Shown here: one piece after another, positions 1 to 8,367 of the stretch
How the letters are laid out: each line of letters opens with the position of its first letter
Position numbering within the stretch: the first letter of the stretch is position 1
DNA from: an uncultured candidate division WPS-2 bacterium
GTDB lineage: Bacteria; Vulcanimicrobiota; Vulcanimicrobiia; Vulcanimicrobiales; Vulcanimicrobiaceae
Direction: 5' to 3'
Length of the DNA stretch: 31,802 nucleotides
NCBI GenBank assembly: GCA_937927945.1
Contig: CALEYW010000002.1
Coordinates: 1 to 31,802 of the forward strand
Notes under the pieces: model-generated
Told to the model about the DNA's origin: nothing
The model's database searches: none
What the model saw: the letters and a program-made list of their open reading frames with translations, nothing else
Translations under genes and position numbers: made by a program

Positions 1-1
1 A

Positions 2-397
2 ATGGACGACTTCTACAAAGAATATATTCTCGACCACTATCGGAATCCGCGGAATTTCGGGCATCTCGATCGCGTTGATGCGCGTGCTGAGGATCTGAAC
101 CCGCTGTGCGGGGACATGATCACGATGGAACTTGCGCTCGACGATGATCGTCGAGTGACCGACGTGAGGTTCAGCGGCAAAGGGTGCGCCATCTCGCAGG
201 CTTCGGCGTCGATGCTCACCGAGTCGATCAAGGGAATGAAGCTCGAGGACGTCGCGAAGCTGCCGCAGGATGCGGTGCTCGAGAACGTCGGGATCGGCAT
301 CAGCCCGACCCGCATGAAGTGCGCGATGCTCGGCCTCAAGGTGCTCAAGAGCGCCGCGCTGGGCGAAATCGCCTCCTGGCCCGACGAGGCGCCGTAG
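2..397 (+). CDS. sufU: SufU-type iron-sulfur cluster assembly scaffold protein
   Basis: Predicted scaffold on which a cysteine desulfurase builds [Fe-S] clusters, or a Zn-dependent sulfur acceptor for SufS, in the cytoplasm. The 131-residue protein opens with the family's DHYRNPRN motif (residues 11-18) and has the three conserved cysteines: C36 in LCGD, C62 in GKGCAIS and C107 in MKCAML, with the Asp after the first one (D38). The spacing C62-C107 is about 45 residues, like IscU and shorter than the B. subtilis type of SufU, which has an insertion there, while the flanking motifs read like SufU. The ATG lies at the window edge and the N-terminus looks complete. A cysteine desulfurase gene may lie upstream, outside the window. 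Confidence 0.9.
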   Translation: MDDFYKEYILDHYRNPRNFGHLDRVDARAEDLNPLCGDMITMELALDDDRRVTDVRFSGKGCAISQASASMLTESIKGMKLEDVAKLPQDAVLENVGIGISPTRMKCAMLGLKVLKSAALGEIASWPDEAP

Positions 398-404
398 CCT
401 GAGT

Positions 405-734
405 TTGCTGGTCGTCGCGCGGTTCGCTTTTGCGATTCTGTTCGATGCGCTGGCGTTCGTCGTGTGGGACGTCGGGACGCGGCCGCCGCTGCGGCTCGCG
501 CACGATGTTGCGCTCGGCGCCCGCGAGACGCGCTCGCTGGTTCGCGGCGTCGCACGGTTCTTCGCCGGAGCCGGATTGCTCGTGCTGGCCGGCGTGATCG
601 CGCGGCCGGCGATGCCGTCGATGCGCGCGTTCACGATCATCGAGACCGGGATGCTGATCGCGGCGCTGCTGGTCGAAGCGCTGATCGGGAACGACCTGCG
701 ACGCAGCATGCGCCGCTCTCACACGTCGCGCTGA
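405..734 (+). CDS. small hypothetical membrane protein
   Basis: A 109-residue protein I do not recognise. It has three hydrophobic stretches, at about residues 4-21, 50-66 and 80-97, separated by Arg-rich loops, and ends in a basic tail. It begins with TTG only 7 nt after the sufU stop, so it would be co-transcribed with sufU. The last 16 nt overlap the end of the convergent lipoprotein gene. There is no clear ribosome-binding site, only a GAG just upstream, so the start is uncertain. The membrane-like composition and tight packing support a real gene, but chance cannot be excluded. Confidence 0.5.
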   Translation: MLVVARFAFAILFDALAFVVWDVGTRPPLRLAHDVALGARETRSLVRGVARFFAGAGLLVLAGVIARPAMPSMRAFTIIETGMLIAALLVEALIGNDLRRSMRRSHTSR

Positions 735-1177
735 CCTTCGATGCAGACGTCCTGGATGTCGTAGGCGCGCTCGAGCACCGTGACGGGACCTTTGGGCATC
801 GCGAACGTCAGCCAGATCGGGCGCCAGTGCTCGGCGACGTTGACCTGGTTGGTGATGACTGCCCGGGTGAGCGTCAGATACCGCTCCGTGCTGCCCAGGG
901 ATTTGGCCGTGCGCGGGACGAGCAGCGGCTGATTCTTCCAATACGCGAAGACGCCGCCGCCGCTCATCACGAGCTTCCGCAGAACGGCATCGCCGGGGTA
1001 CGTTCCTTCGCGCACCATGTCGTCGGTCGAGGCGACGATCGAACCGATTGCCGTCTGCTTGACCGAACGGCTCTCGCAATTGGCAGTGGCGGCGCTCGGA
1101 ATCGCGATGCGCGGGGCGGTCGAGACGCAGGCGGTGAGCGCGAGGAGCGCGAGCGGGATCAGACGCGACGGGTTCAC
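719..1177 (-). CDS. small hypothetical lipoprotein
   Basis: A 152-residue predicted lipoprotein of unknown function. The N-terminus is a short basic region followed by a Leu/Ala-rich stretch ending in the lipobox LTAC, with the lipidated cysteine at residue 17. The mature part is soluble, with no domain I know. I chose the GTG at 1177 because a GGGAGGGG ribosome-binding site sits just before it; an in-frame ATG four codons upstream (1189) falls on that site. It follows dctP by 20 nt on the same strand, so it probably belongs to the sdr-dctP transcript. Confidence 0.75.
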   Translation of the reverse strand: MNPSRLIPLALLALTACVSTAPRIAIPSAATANCESRSVKQTAIGSIVASTDDMVREGTYPGDAVLRKLVMSGGGVFAYWKNQPLLVPRTAKSLGSTERYLTLTRAVITNQVNVAEHWRPIWLTFAMPKGPVTVLERAYDIQDVCIEGQRDV

Positions 1178-1197
1178 GTCCCCTCCCATTCGTCGCG

Positions 1198-2217
1198 TCA
1201 GGCCAGCTTCCCGGACGTCTTTTCCAGCAGCGCCCAGGCCGGCACGCCGAACTTCTCTTTCCAGCGCACGTAGAAGCCCGAGCTGGCGAGCTTCGTGCGG
1301 AAGCCGCTTGTGTCGGCGTGGTTGATCGCCAGCCCGCGCCGGGCGAGCTTCTCCGAGAGCGAGTCGTTGCGCAGCTGCGTATCGCGGCGCTGCAGCAGCG
1401 CGTACTTGGTCAGGTTCTTCTCGACGACGGCCTGCACGTCGGGCGGCAGCGCCTTCCAGGCATCCTGATTGCCCAGGAAGTGGTAGGCCGACCACATGTG
1501 GTTCGTGACGCTGAGGTACTTCTGCACCTCGTACAGCCGGGCGGTGTCGATGATCGCGTACGGGTTCTCCTGGCCGTCGAACACGTGGGTCTGCAGCGCC
1601 GTGTAGACTTCGCTGAAGTTGAGCGGCGCCGGCGCCGCGCCCAGCGACTTGAAGAGGTCGACCCAAAGCGCGCCGGGCGGGGTGCGGATCTTGAAGCCGT
1701 CGAGGTCCGCCGCGCTACGGATCGGCTTGTTCGACGAGGTGACCTGCCGCATCCCGTTCTCCCACATCTTGGGATGAACGTACAGGCCCGCTTTGCGAAT
1801 GTCGTCGCGGACGTAGTCGCCGAGCGGGCCGTCGAGCGCGCGGAACGCTTCGGCCGAGTCCTTGAACGCGAAGCCGACGGCTTGGATGCCGGCGACCGGC
1901 ACGACCGACTGCAAGATCCCGCCGTCGAGCGTGAAGAACTGCAGCGCGCCGGAGCGCAGCTGCTGCAGCGCCTGCGTGTCGCCGCCGAGCTGGTTGTTGG
2001 GGAACAGCTGCACGTCGAGCCGGCCCTTGGTCTCGTTGCGGACCGCGATCCAGCACTCTTTCATGAGGACGTTGAGCGGGTGGTCGACGGAGACGTTGCT
2101 CGCGTACTTGTAGGTGAGCTGCGCGGCTCGCGCCGGAGCGCGCATCACCGCAATCGACGCGAGCGTAGCGGCGGTACCGGCCGCGAAGCGGCCCCGGGAG
2201 ATCGAGCGGTCGGTCAT
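1198..2217 (-). CDS. dctP: TRAP transporter substrate-binding protein, DctP family
   Basis: Periplasmic receptor of a tripartite ATP-independent (TRAP) importer; this family binds carboxylates such as C4-dicarboxylates, sialic acid, keto acids and aromatic acids. The 339 residues are normal length. The leader (about 1-32) carries SRGRF at residues 7-11, a degenerate twin-arginine-like motif with RGR instead of RR, then an Ala-rich hydrophobic core. Family hallmarks are the FKIRTP segment with the ligand-carboxylate arginine (R178) and the later DGQENP motif. No DctQ or DctM membrane subunit is in the window, so the receptor is orphaned or its partners are elsewhere. It lies 40 nt after an SDR gene on the same strand. 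Confidence 0.92.
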   Translation of the reverse strand: MTDRSISRGRFAAGTAATLASIAVMRAPARAAQLTYKYASNVSVDHPLNVLMKECWIAVRNETKGRLDVQLFPNNQLGGDTQALQQLRSGALQFFTLDGGILQSVVPVAGIQAVGFAFKDSAEAFRALDGPLGDYVRDDIRKAGLYVHPKMWENGMRQVTSSNKPIRSAADLDGFKIRTPPGALWVDLFKSLGAAPAPLNFSEVYTALQTHVFDGQENPYAIIDTARLYEVQKYLSVTNHMWSAYHFLGNQDAWKALPPDVQAVVEKNLTKYALLQRRDTQLRNDSLSEKLARRGLAINHADTSGFRTKLASSGFYVRWKEKFGVPAWALLEKTSGKLA

Positions 2218-2257
2218 GCGGTGATCCCTTTCGCTGGGGTGACGACGGTCGGCGGCA

Positions 2258-3001
2258 TCAGTCGAGCATCAAGCCGCCGTCGACGGTGAGCGTTTCACCG
2301 TGGACGTACGACGAGCGAGGCGAGAGCAGCCACGCGATCGCCTCGGCGATCTCGCGCGGTTCGGCGGCCCGCCGCAGCAGAATGCCGGCTTCGATGCGCG
2401 CCTTCTGTTCGGCGTCGGCGAACGCGGAATCGAGCATCGGCGTGACGGTCGCGCCCGGCGCGACGCAGTTCACCGCGATCCCCCGCTCGGCCAGAACGCG
2501 GGCGGCGTTGCGGGAGAGTGCGAGGACGGCGCCCTTGCTGGCGGCGTAGGCGGCGGTGCCCGACAACCCCCCGCCGCGTTTCCCGGCCACGCTCGCGACC
2601 GTGCAGATGCGCGCGCCGGACCGCATGCGTTTGGCCGCTTCGCGGATGCAGAGGAACGTGCCGATCACGTTGACGTCGTGCACCCGGCGAAACGTCGCGA
2701 CGTCGATGTCCATGAACGGCGTCATGTCGACGATTCCAGCCGGCGTTGCCAGCGCGTCCAGCGTTCCGCCGAAGGCCTCGCACACGCGTTCGAACAGGGC
2801 CACGACCGACGCTTCGTCGGCGACGTCGACGTGATAGGCGAGCCCGTCGATGTGGTGTGCGACCGCTTCCGCTGCCGCGAGATCGCGATCCGCGACGGCG
2901 ACGCGGTAACCATCCTTCGCGAGCAGCTCGCACACCGCGCGTCCGATCCCGCTCCCGCCGCCGGTCACGACGGCGCTCGGAGGGTTCTCGCCGAACCACA
3001 T
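2258..3001 (-). CDS. SDR family NAD(P)-dependent oxidoreductase
   Basis: Classical short-chain dehydrogenase of 247 residues, probably oxidising a hydroxyl group of a catabolic intermediate. Visible motifs: the cofactor-binding TGGGSGIG at residues 13-20, an acidic residue after strand 2 (VADRD, D39) favouring NAD(H), and the catalytic set N111, S137, Y152 and K156 (YAASK). The usual NNAG after strand 4 is replaced by TPAG (86-89), which is unusual. The C-terminus (HGETLTVDGGLMLD) is typical. It is the first gene of the minus-strand set sdr-dctP-lipoprotein. Its start codon lies 1 nt from copy A of the dispersed repeat. Substrate unknown. Confidence 0.9.
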   Translation of the reverse strand: MWFGENPPSAVVTGGGSGIGRAVCELLAKDGYRVAVADRDLAAAEAVAHHIDGLAYHVDVADEASVVALFERVCEAFGGTLDALATPAGIVDMTPFMDIDVATFRRVHDVNVIGTFLCIREAAKRMRSGARICTVASVAGKRGGGLSGTAAYAASKGAVLALSRNAARVLAERGIAVNCVAPGATVTPMLDSAFADAEQKARIEAGILLRRAAEPREIAEAIAWLLSPRSSYVHGETLTVDGGLMLD

Positions 3002-3002
3002 G

Positions 3003-3130
3003 GTTTAACGGCGCTCCGCCCTTGGCCCCGCGCCCCTCACGCCTATGGCGTGGGGCCCCCGGGTTCGACCTCGCAACGACGGGGTCGCACGAGGAGGGTT
3101 ATGCTGCGCTCGGTCCATGACCGGGATGTT
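3003..3130 (+). repeat. dispersed intergenic repeat, copy A
   Basis: About 128 nt that recur in inverted orientation at 22962-23087. The core at 3041-3063 is identical over 23 nt in the other copy; the 67 nt after it align without gaps at roughly 75 percent identity (hand count), and the 38 nt before it align with a 2-nt gap. The core holds the palindromic run GGGGCCCCCGGG. It fills the upstream half of the divergent region between the SDR gene and the ABC receptor gene. No transposase, target duplication or terminal repeat is evident. Confidence 0.7.
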
Positions 3131-3333
3131 AGCGGCGGTCCGGCATTTTCACTGGCGGCGGGGGCTCCGGTACGGTGGAATAGCTTCGGTGGGCTGCCCT
3201 TGCGCCGGGGCACGCGACGGGGGCGGGGCGGTGCCAACTCTTTTCACGCAGCCGGCCCGCCCATGCAGGAAGGTTTCCCGGAAGTGACTGAAGTCGCTTT
3301 CAAAACTCAGCATCTTCCCAGGAGCATCAGCCC
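3131..3333 (+). promoter_or_regulatory. upstream/leader region of the Liv-type ABC operon
   Basis: Non-coding stretch before the receptor gene. A ribosome-binding site AGGAGC (3320-3325) stands 8 nt before the GTG start and decides that start. An imperfect inverted repeat near 3290-3303 (GTGACTGAAGTCGC) could be an operator, but this is weak. I see no convincing -35/-10 pair. Confidence 0.4.
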
Positions 3334-4581
3334 GTGAAGCAAGCTCTGTCGCGCGGTCGTTTTGTTGCCGGTTCCGCCGGTGCGGCCGCGCTCGCGTTCG
3401 GTTCAGCACCGTACGTCATCGCCGCGCCGACCAAAGAGATCGTCATCGGTCTCAACGTGCCTCAGTCCGGCCCCTACGCCGAACAGGGCACCGACCAGCT
3501 GCGCGCCTATCATCTCGCGATCGACGAGATCAATGCCAAAGGCGGCATCATGGGCATGAAGGTCAAGACCACGGAAGGTGACGATCAAACGAAAGCCGGC
3601 GTAGCGACGGAAAACGCCCAGCGCATGATCGAGCGCGACGGCGCGATCATGATCACGGGTGGCTCTTCGACGGGCACCGCGATTGCCGTGTCGGGCGTGT
3701 GCCAGCAGAAGGGCGTCATCTTCATGGCGACGCTCACCCACGGCGACGAGACCACGAACCAGAACTGCCACAAGCACACGTTCCGCCGCTACAACGACGC
3801 GTACATGAGCGCGCAGTCGTTGGCGAAGACACTGGTCTCGAAATACGGAACCGGGCGTTGGTTTCACATCACAGCCGACTACGCATGGGGCCACTCGGTC
3901 TACGACAACATCACGGCGGTCGTCGAGCCGAAGGGTGCGAAGACGATCAAGAACGTGCTGACACCGTTCCCCGGCACGAAGGACTTCTCGCCGATGCTTC
4001 AGCAGGCCCAAGCGGCGAAACCGGACGTCCTCGTGCTCACCGAGTTCGGTGAGGACATGGTGATCTGCCTCAACCAGGCGGCGCAGTTCGGCTTGACCAA
4101 GTCCACGAAAATCCTCGTGCCGCTGGTCGACGAATACATGGCGAAAGGGGCGAAGGACAACTTCAACAACGTCGTGTCGACCGCGCCGTTCTACTGGAAG
4201 TACCACGCGGCGAAGTATCCCGGCGCCAAGAAGTTCGTCGATGCGTTCCAGAAGCGCTACGGCTTCCCGCCGTCCAACGGCGCGGAGACCGCCTATGCGG
4301 ACATTTACATCTACAAGATGGCCGTCGAGAAATCGGGCTCCATCAACGCGGCCAAGGTGATCGACGTTCTCGAAACCACCAAGTTCCAGTTCACCAAGGA
4401 ACAGGAATGGTATCGTAAGGAAGATCATCAGGGCGTGAACTCTTGCCTGGTTGTCGAAGGCATCCCGGAAAGTCAGCGTGGTCCGGGAGGGTTCGAGTAC
4501 GCGAAAGTGCTCGAAGTGCACGACGGACCGCAGGTGGTCGCGCCGCTCACGAGCCTCGCCTGCAAGATGGAGACGGCATAA
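3334..4581 (+). CDS. livK: branched-chain amino-acid-type ABC transporter substrate-binding protein (LivK/UrtA-like)
   Basis: Periplasmic binding protein, type 1 fold, of the hydrophobic amino acid (HAAT) ABC family; relatives bind branched-chain amino acids, urea, amides, benzoate or hydroxycinnamates. The 415-residue product has a leader with the same SRGRF motif as DctP (residues 6-10), an Ala/Gly-rich core and cleavage near APTKE. The mature part starts IVIGLNVPQSGPYAEQG, typical of the family, and later has FTPFPGT-like and GAETAYADIY segments. It is first in a livKHMGF-like operon. A hairpin after its stop probably reduces read-through so that receptor exceeds permease. Substrate not readable from sequence; the neighbouring catabolic genes suggest an aromatic or other organic acid. 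Confidence 0.92.
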   Translation: MKQALSRGRFVAGSAGAAALAFGSAPYVIAAPTKEIVIGLNVPQSGPYAEQGTDQLRAYHLAIDEINAKGGIMGMKVKTTEGDDQTKAGVATENAQRMIERDGAIMITGGSSTGTAIAVSGVCQQKGVIFMATLTHGDETTNQNCHKHTFRRYNDAYMSAQSLAKTLVSKYGTGRWFHITADYAWGHSVYDNITAVVEPKGAKTIKNVLTPFPGTKDFSPMLQQAQAAKPDVLVLTEFGEDMVICLNQAAQFGLTKSTKILVPLVDEYMAKGAKDNFNNVVSTAPFYWKYHAAKYPGAKKFVDAFQKRYGFPPSNGAETAYADIYIYKMAVEKSGSINAAKVIDVLETTKFQFTKEQEWYRKEDHQGVNSCLVVEGIPESQRGPGGFEYAKVLEVHDGPQVVAPLTSLACKMETA

Positions 4582-4605
4582 GAAGACCTCCCGTCGAAAG
4601 CATCG

Positions 4606-4638
4606 CGGGCCGGCGCCCTTGGGCGCGCCGGCCCGTTT
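4606..4638 (+). terminator. intercistronic GC hairpin, probable partial terminator
   Basis: An 11-bp perfect stem, CGGGCCGGCGC (4606-4616) with GCGCCGGCCCG (4625-4635), loop of 8 nt, followed by TTTCCTT. The U-tract is short, so it may be a leaky terminator or an mRNA 3'-end stabiliser between the receptor and the permease genes. Confidence 0.6.
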
Positions 4639-4663
4639 CCTTATCTCGCGTTCGAGGGTTCAC

Positions 4664-5533
4664 GTGGAAGCGTTTTTCGAAGCCTTGCTAGGCGGTCTCG
4701 TCCTCGGTCTCATCTACGTCGCGATCGCCGTGGGGCTGACGATCATCTTCGGAACACTGCGCCTGGTAAATTTCGCGCACGGCGCGTTCTACGCCATCGG
4801 TGCATACGTCGGTTTGGTGATCGCCCAGCACATCGGCGTCGGCTGGGCGTTCGTGGCGGCGCCGATCGCCGTCGCGCTCTTCGCGGTGCTGCTCGATCGC
4901 CTCGTGCTGCGTTCGTTCTATGATAAGGAGCCGACGGCGCAGCTGCTCGTCACGTTCGGCATCGCGCTGGTGGTCGAAGAAACGTTGCGCCTCATCTTCG
5001 GCGCGACCACGCAGCAGTACCAGATGCCCGGGTCGCTCCAAGGATCGGTGACGCTGGGCCCGATCACGTATCCGGCGTACCGTCTGCTGTTCGCCGCAGG
5101 CGTCATCGTCATGCTCGCGCTGGTGTGGCTGTTCATCGAGCGCACGAACTACGGATTGATCGTTCGCGCCGGTGTTCGCGATCGGATCATGGTGCAGCTT
5201 CTCGGCGGAAACATTCGTCAGGCCTCGACGATCGTTTTTGCGCTGGGCGCAGCGATCGCGGGGCTCGTTGGGGCAGCTGCGACACCGATCTACAGCATCG
5301 ATCCCGGGACCGGTTTCGCGTTCCTGGTGCCGTCGTTCGTGGTCGTGGTCGTCGGCGGCCTCGGAAGCTTCTGGGGTGCGGTGCTCGGCGGGCTGCTGAT
5401 CGGAGAACTCCAAAGCCTCACCAACCTCGCGTACGCCCCGGCTTCCAACGTCGTCATCTACTTGTGCATGGCACTGGTGCTGCTGCTTCGTCCGCAAGGG
5501 CTGCTCGGTGAGAGCGAGGTCATCCGCCAGTGA
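4664..5533 (+). CDS. livH: branched-chain amino-acid-type ABC transporter permease (LivH-like)
   Basis: First inner-membrane permease subunit of the HAAT importer, 289 residues, the usual length. Hydrophobic segments occur throughout, with the family motif NFAHGAFYAIGAY near residues 33-45 and a C-terminal LRPQGLLGE typical of LivH. The open frame extends upstream to 4451, but that part is a shadow of the receptor gene. The GTG at 4664, preceded by GAGG at 4654-4657, is the sensible start. The stop TGA overlaps the GTG of the next gene (GTGA), indicating translational coupling. Confidence 0.93.
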   Translation: MEAFFEALLGGLVLGLIYVAIAVGLTIIFGTLRLVNFAHGAFYAIGAYVGLVIAQHIGVGWAFVAAPIAVALFAVLLDRLVLRSFYDKEPTAQLLVTFGIALVVEETLRLIFGATTQQYQMPGSLQGSVTLGPITYPAYRLLFAAGVIVMLALVWLFIERTNYGLIVRAGVRDRIMVQLLGGNIRQASTIVFALGAAIAGLVGAAATPIYSIDPGTGFAFLVPSFVVVVVGGLGSFWGAVLGGLLIGELQSLTNLAYAPASNVVIYLCMALVLLLRPQGLLGESEVIRQ

Positions 5534-7446
5534 CGACGTCGACCGCGACCGAGGCCGCTCCGGCGCCTCACGAATCGACCAGCATGCTGTGGGCCGATGC
5601 GCGTTTCGTCGTCCTCTGCGCGCTCGGTATCGCCGCGTTCCCTTTCCTGCTGCATCCGCTCGGCGGTTATTCGACGCTCGCGACGCAGATCGCCATCGTC
5701 AGCATCGCGTCGATCGGATTCAACCTGCTCCTGGGGTATGCCGGGACGCTCTCCTACGGGCACGCCATGTTCTACGGCGGCGGCGGATACATCGCTGCGA
5801 TCCTTCTGCTGCGCACGATGCCGGTGCATCCCAATCTTTGGCTCGCGGTCGCCGGCGCGACGGTTGGGACGGCGATTCTGGCGGTTCTCGTCGGCGCGGT
5901 GACCGTGCGGCTCTACGGCATCTACTTCGCACTGCTGACGCTTGCGTTCGCGCAGATGGTGTTTTTCATCGTCGAGCAAGCGAAGGACTGGACCAACGGC
6001 GACGACGGACTGCAGGCGCTGCCGAACGCGCTGCTCCCGATCGGACCCTGGAACATCGACCTGACCAGGCACCTGCCGTCGATCAATCTCGGTCCCCTCG
6101 GAGACCTCGGCGAGCTCACGCTGTGGTACATCTTCGCGGGGATCTGCCTGCTCCTGGTACTGATCCTCTTTCGCGTGCTCACGCGTTCACAGTTCGGTGA
6201 GGTCCTCGGGGCGATTCGCGAGAACGAGCAGCGCAGTACGCTGATCGGCTTCAATGCCGCGGGGTACCGCCTTGCCGCGTTCGCGATCTCCGGCGCGTTG
6301 ACGGGGTTCGCGGGAGCGCTGCGCGGCCTCTTCGACGGAACGGTCCCCGTCGATTCGCTCGGTATCGACCGCAGCGGCTCGTTCGTGATCTACACGGTCG
6401 TCGGCGGCGTGCAGACGCTGTTCGGGCCCGTCGCCGGCACGGCCGTCATCATGTTCCTGGAAAACGTGCTCTCGGCGAAGACGCCCGCCTGGCGATTGAT
6501 CGAAGGATTGATCTTTGTCGGCGTCATCGTCTTCTTGCCGCGCGGACTCGCGACGGTCCTCAAGCAGCAGCGAGACAAGAACCCGCGCGCCTTGTTCGTC
6601 CGCTCGCTGCGGCCCTCGACCGAGGAGCCCGACCCCCTGTTGAAGCCCACCGGCGAGGGTCGGCGGAGCGGCCCGCTGAGCATCGTCGAGACGTTCAAGC
6701 TCGGCAAGCTGTTCGGCCATTTCGCAGCCAACCGCGACATCGATTTTCGCGTCGACCCGGGCGAGCTGCGAGCGGTGATCGGGCCCAACGGGGCCGGAAA
6801 AACGACGTTCTTCAATCTCCTCGCCGGCACGATCGCGCCGACTGCGGGGACGATCAACTACAAAGGCCGCGACGTCAGCCGCGTCAGTGGGACCCAGCGC
6901 GTCCACCTCGGCATCGCGAAGGCGTTCCAAACGGCGAGTCTCTATCCCGATCAGTCGGTGCGGCAGAACTGCCGCCTCGCCGCGCTGGCGAGAGTCCAGG
7001 GGGCCTTCGCGCTGCAGGTCTTTCGCCGCTCGATGCGGCTCGACGACGTCGACGCTCTGGCCGAGCGTGCGATGGACCGGCTCGAGTTGACCGGCGTCGC
7101 CGACATCCGCGCCGGCGACCTGTCGCACGGCGACAAGAAGCGGCTCGACATCGCGATCGCGCTTGCTACCCAGCCGCAGATCCTGCTGCTCGACGAGCCG
7201 ATCGCCGGGATGTCGAAGGACGAAGCGCGCAAGACGGAGGCGCTCATTCGCAAGCTGTCCACGGAGATGACGGTCCTGATCATCGAGCACGACATGGAGA
7301 TGGTGATGGGAATCTCCGATTCGATCACCGTGCTGCACCAAGGGACGGTCCTCGCCACGGGAACCCCGGCGGAGATTCGGGATAACCCTCGCGTACAAGA
7401 AGCGTACCTCGGCGGCCACTCCGAAGCGGAGCTCGCGCACGGATGA
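5530..7446 (+). CDS. livMG: fused ABC permease (LivM) and ATPase (LivG)
   Basis: A 638-residue fusion of two subunits normally encoded separately. Residues about 20-345 are a LivM-type permease with many membrane segments and the GHAMFYGGGGYIAA motif. A roughly 30-residue linker follows, then a LivG-type ATPase: Walker A GPNGAGKTT at 418-426, signature LSHGD at 531-535, Walker B ILLLDEP at 551-557, and the GLARTFQ equivalent GIAKAFQ. It imports the substrate together with LivH and LivF. GTG start overlaps the livH stop, and its own TGA overlaps the ATG of livF, so the three genes form a tightly coupled run. The same fusion exists in other bacteria, so it is uncommon rather than new. Confidence 0.93.
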   Translation: MTTSTATEAAPAPHESTSMLWADARFVVLCALGIAAFPFLLHPLGGYSTLATQIAIVSIASIGFNLLLGYAGTLSYGHAMFYGGGGYIAAILLLRTMPVHPNLWLAVAGATVGTAILAVLVGAVTVRLYGIYFALLTLAFAQMVFFIVEQAKDWTNGDDGLQALPNALLPIGPWNIDLTRHLPSINLGPLGDLGELTLWYIFAGICLLLVLILFRVLTRSQFGEVLGAIRENEQRSTLIGFNAAGYRLAAFAISGALTGFAGALRGLFDGTVPVDSLGIDRSGSFVIYTVVGGVQTLFGPVAGTAVIMFLENVLSAKTPAWRLIEGLIFVGVIVFLPRGLATVLKQQRDKNPRALFVRSLRPSTEEPDPLLKPTGEGRRSGPLSIVETFKLGKLFGHFAANRDIDFRVDPGELRAVIGPNGAGKTTFFNLLAGTIAPTAGTINYKGRDVSRVSGTQRVHLGIAKAFQTASLYPDQSVRQNCRLAALARVQGAFALQVFRRSMRLDDVDALAERAMDRLELTGVADIRAGDLSHGDKKRLDIAIALATQPQILLLDEPIAGMSKDEARKTEALIRKLSTEMTVLIIEHDMEMVMGISDSITVLHQGTVLATGTPAEIRDNPRVQEAYLGGHSEAELAHG

Positions 7447-8177
7447 GCACGCCGGCGACGATTCCAGCCGCAGTGACGACACGACTGCGGGTCGACGGGA
7501 TCAACACGTACTACGGCGACAGCCACGTCCTGCGCGACGTTTCGCTGCACATCGGCGCGGGCGAAACCGTCGCGCTCCTCGGCCGAAACGGTGTCGGTAA
7601 GACGACGACGCTCAAAAGCATCGTCGGCTGGCAAAAGCCTCGCAGCGGCAGCGTGACGCTCGACGGCGCCGAGCTGGTCGGGCGCGACATGATGTCGATC
7701 GCGCGCATGGGCGTCTCACTCGTTCCCGAGGAGCGCCGCGTCTTCACCAACCTGACCGTCGCGGAAAACCTGAAGATCGCGCAGGTCACGGCGCGCAAGC
7801 CCGGCTGGACGCTCGACCACGTCTATGAGAAGTTCCCCCGCCTGCGCGAGCGTCTGACGCACAAGGGCGACGAGATCAGCGGCGGCGAGAAACAGATGCT
7901 CGCGATCGCGCGCGCACTGCTCCAAGACGTCAAAGTGCTGCTCCTCGACGAGCCGACCGAAGGCCTCGCGCCGCTGATCGTGCGCGAAGTGGAGAACGTG
8001 ATCCGCGAGATCAAGGCCGCCGGGATTACGACCCTGCTGGTCGAGCAGAACCTCTACTCGGCCCTCTCCGTCGCCGACCGCTGCTACATCATCGACCAGG
8101 GCGAGATCAAGTTCGAGGGCACCCCGCAGCAGGTCCGCGACGATGCGGCGCTGCGCCAGCGCTACCTGCACGTCTGA
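7443..8177 (+). CDS. livF: branched-chain amino-acid-type ABC transporter ATP-binding protein (LivF-like)
   Basis: Second ATPase of the importer, 244 residues. Walker A GRNGVGKTT at 47-55, Q-loop region followed by LVPEERRVFTNLTVAEN (a LivF hallmark), ABC signature ISGGE near 145, Walker B LLLDEPTEGLAP and H-loop region LLVEQN. The ATG overlaps the previous stop as ATGA. The first 15 residues are a short extension beyond the usual start but no better start is available. Confidence 0.94.
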   Translation: MSTPATIPAAVTTRLRVDGINTYYGDSHVLRDVSLHIGAGETVALLGRNGVGKTTTLKSIVGWQKPRSGSVTLDGAELVGRDMMSIARMGVSLVPEERRVFTNLTVAENLKIAQVTARKPGWTLDHVYEKFPRLRERLTHKGDEISGGEKQMLAIARALLQDVKVLLLDEPTEGLAPLIVREVENVIREIKAAGITTLLVEQNLYSALSVADRCYIIDQGEIKFEGTPQQVRDDAALRQRYLHV

Positions 8178-8187
8178 GGGACCGCAC

Positions 8188-8367
8188 ATGCTCGATGACG
8201 ATGAAACCCCGGCCGAACAGATGGTCCGCGAACTCGGCATCGCTCCCGCGCTCGGCGAACGCATCGACGACGGCCCGCTGTTGCGCCAAGCGCGCAAGAA
8301 CGTCGACGACACGGTTCGGCACGCGCACGAAGTGCACCACGTGGACGAAGACCCCCCGTCACCCTGA
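8188..8367 (+). CDS. small acidic hypothetical protein at the end of the liv operon
   Basis: A 59-residue ORF with a plausible ribosome-binding site GAGGG (8176-8180) 7 nt before its ATG, starting 10 nt after livF. The product is rich in Asp, Glu and His, with the stretch HAHEVHHVDED near the C-terminus, and has no membrane segment or known domain. It is probably co-transcribed with the transporter genes. The signal for translation is good but I recognise no family, so this may be a true small protein or a chance ORF. Confidence 0.5.
   Translation: MLDDDETPAEQMVRELGIAPALGERIDDGPLLRQARKNVDDTVRHAHEVHHVDEDPPSP

Noticed and set aside
3055..3075. T-loop-like GGTTCGA sequence in repeat copy A, suggesting a tRNA
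   Set aside because: No acceptor or D-arm can be formed around it, and the element is not conserved in copy B.
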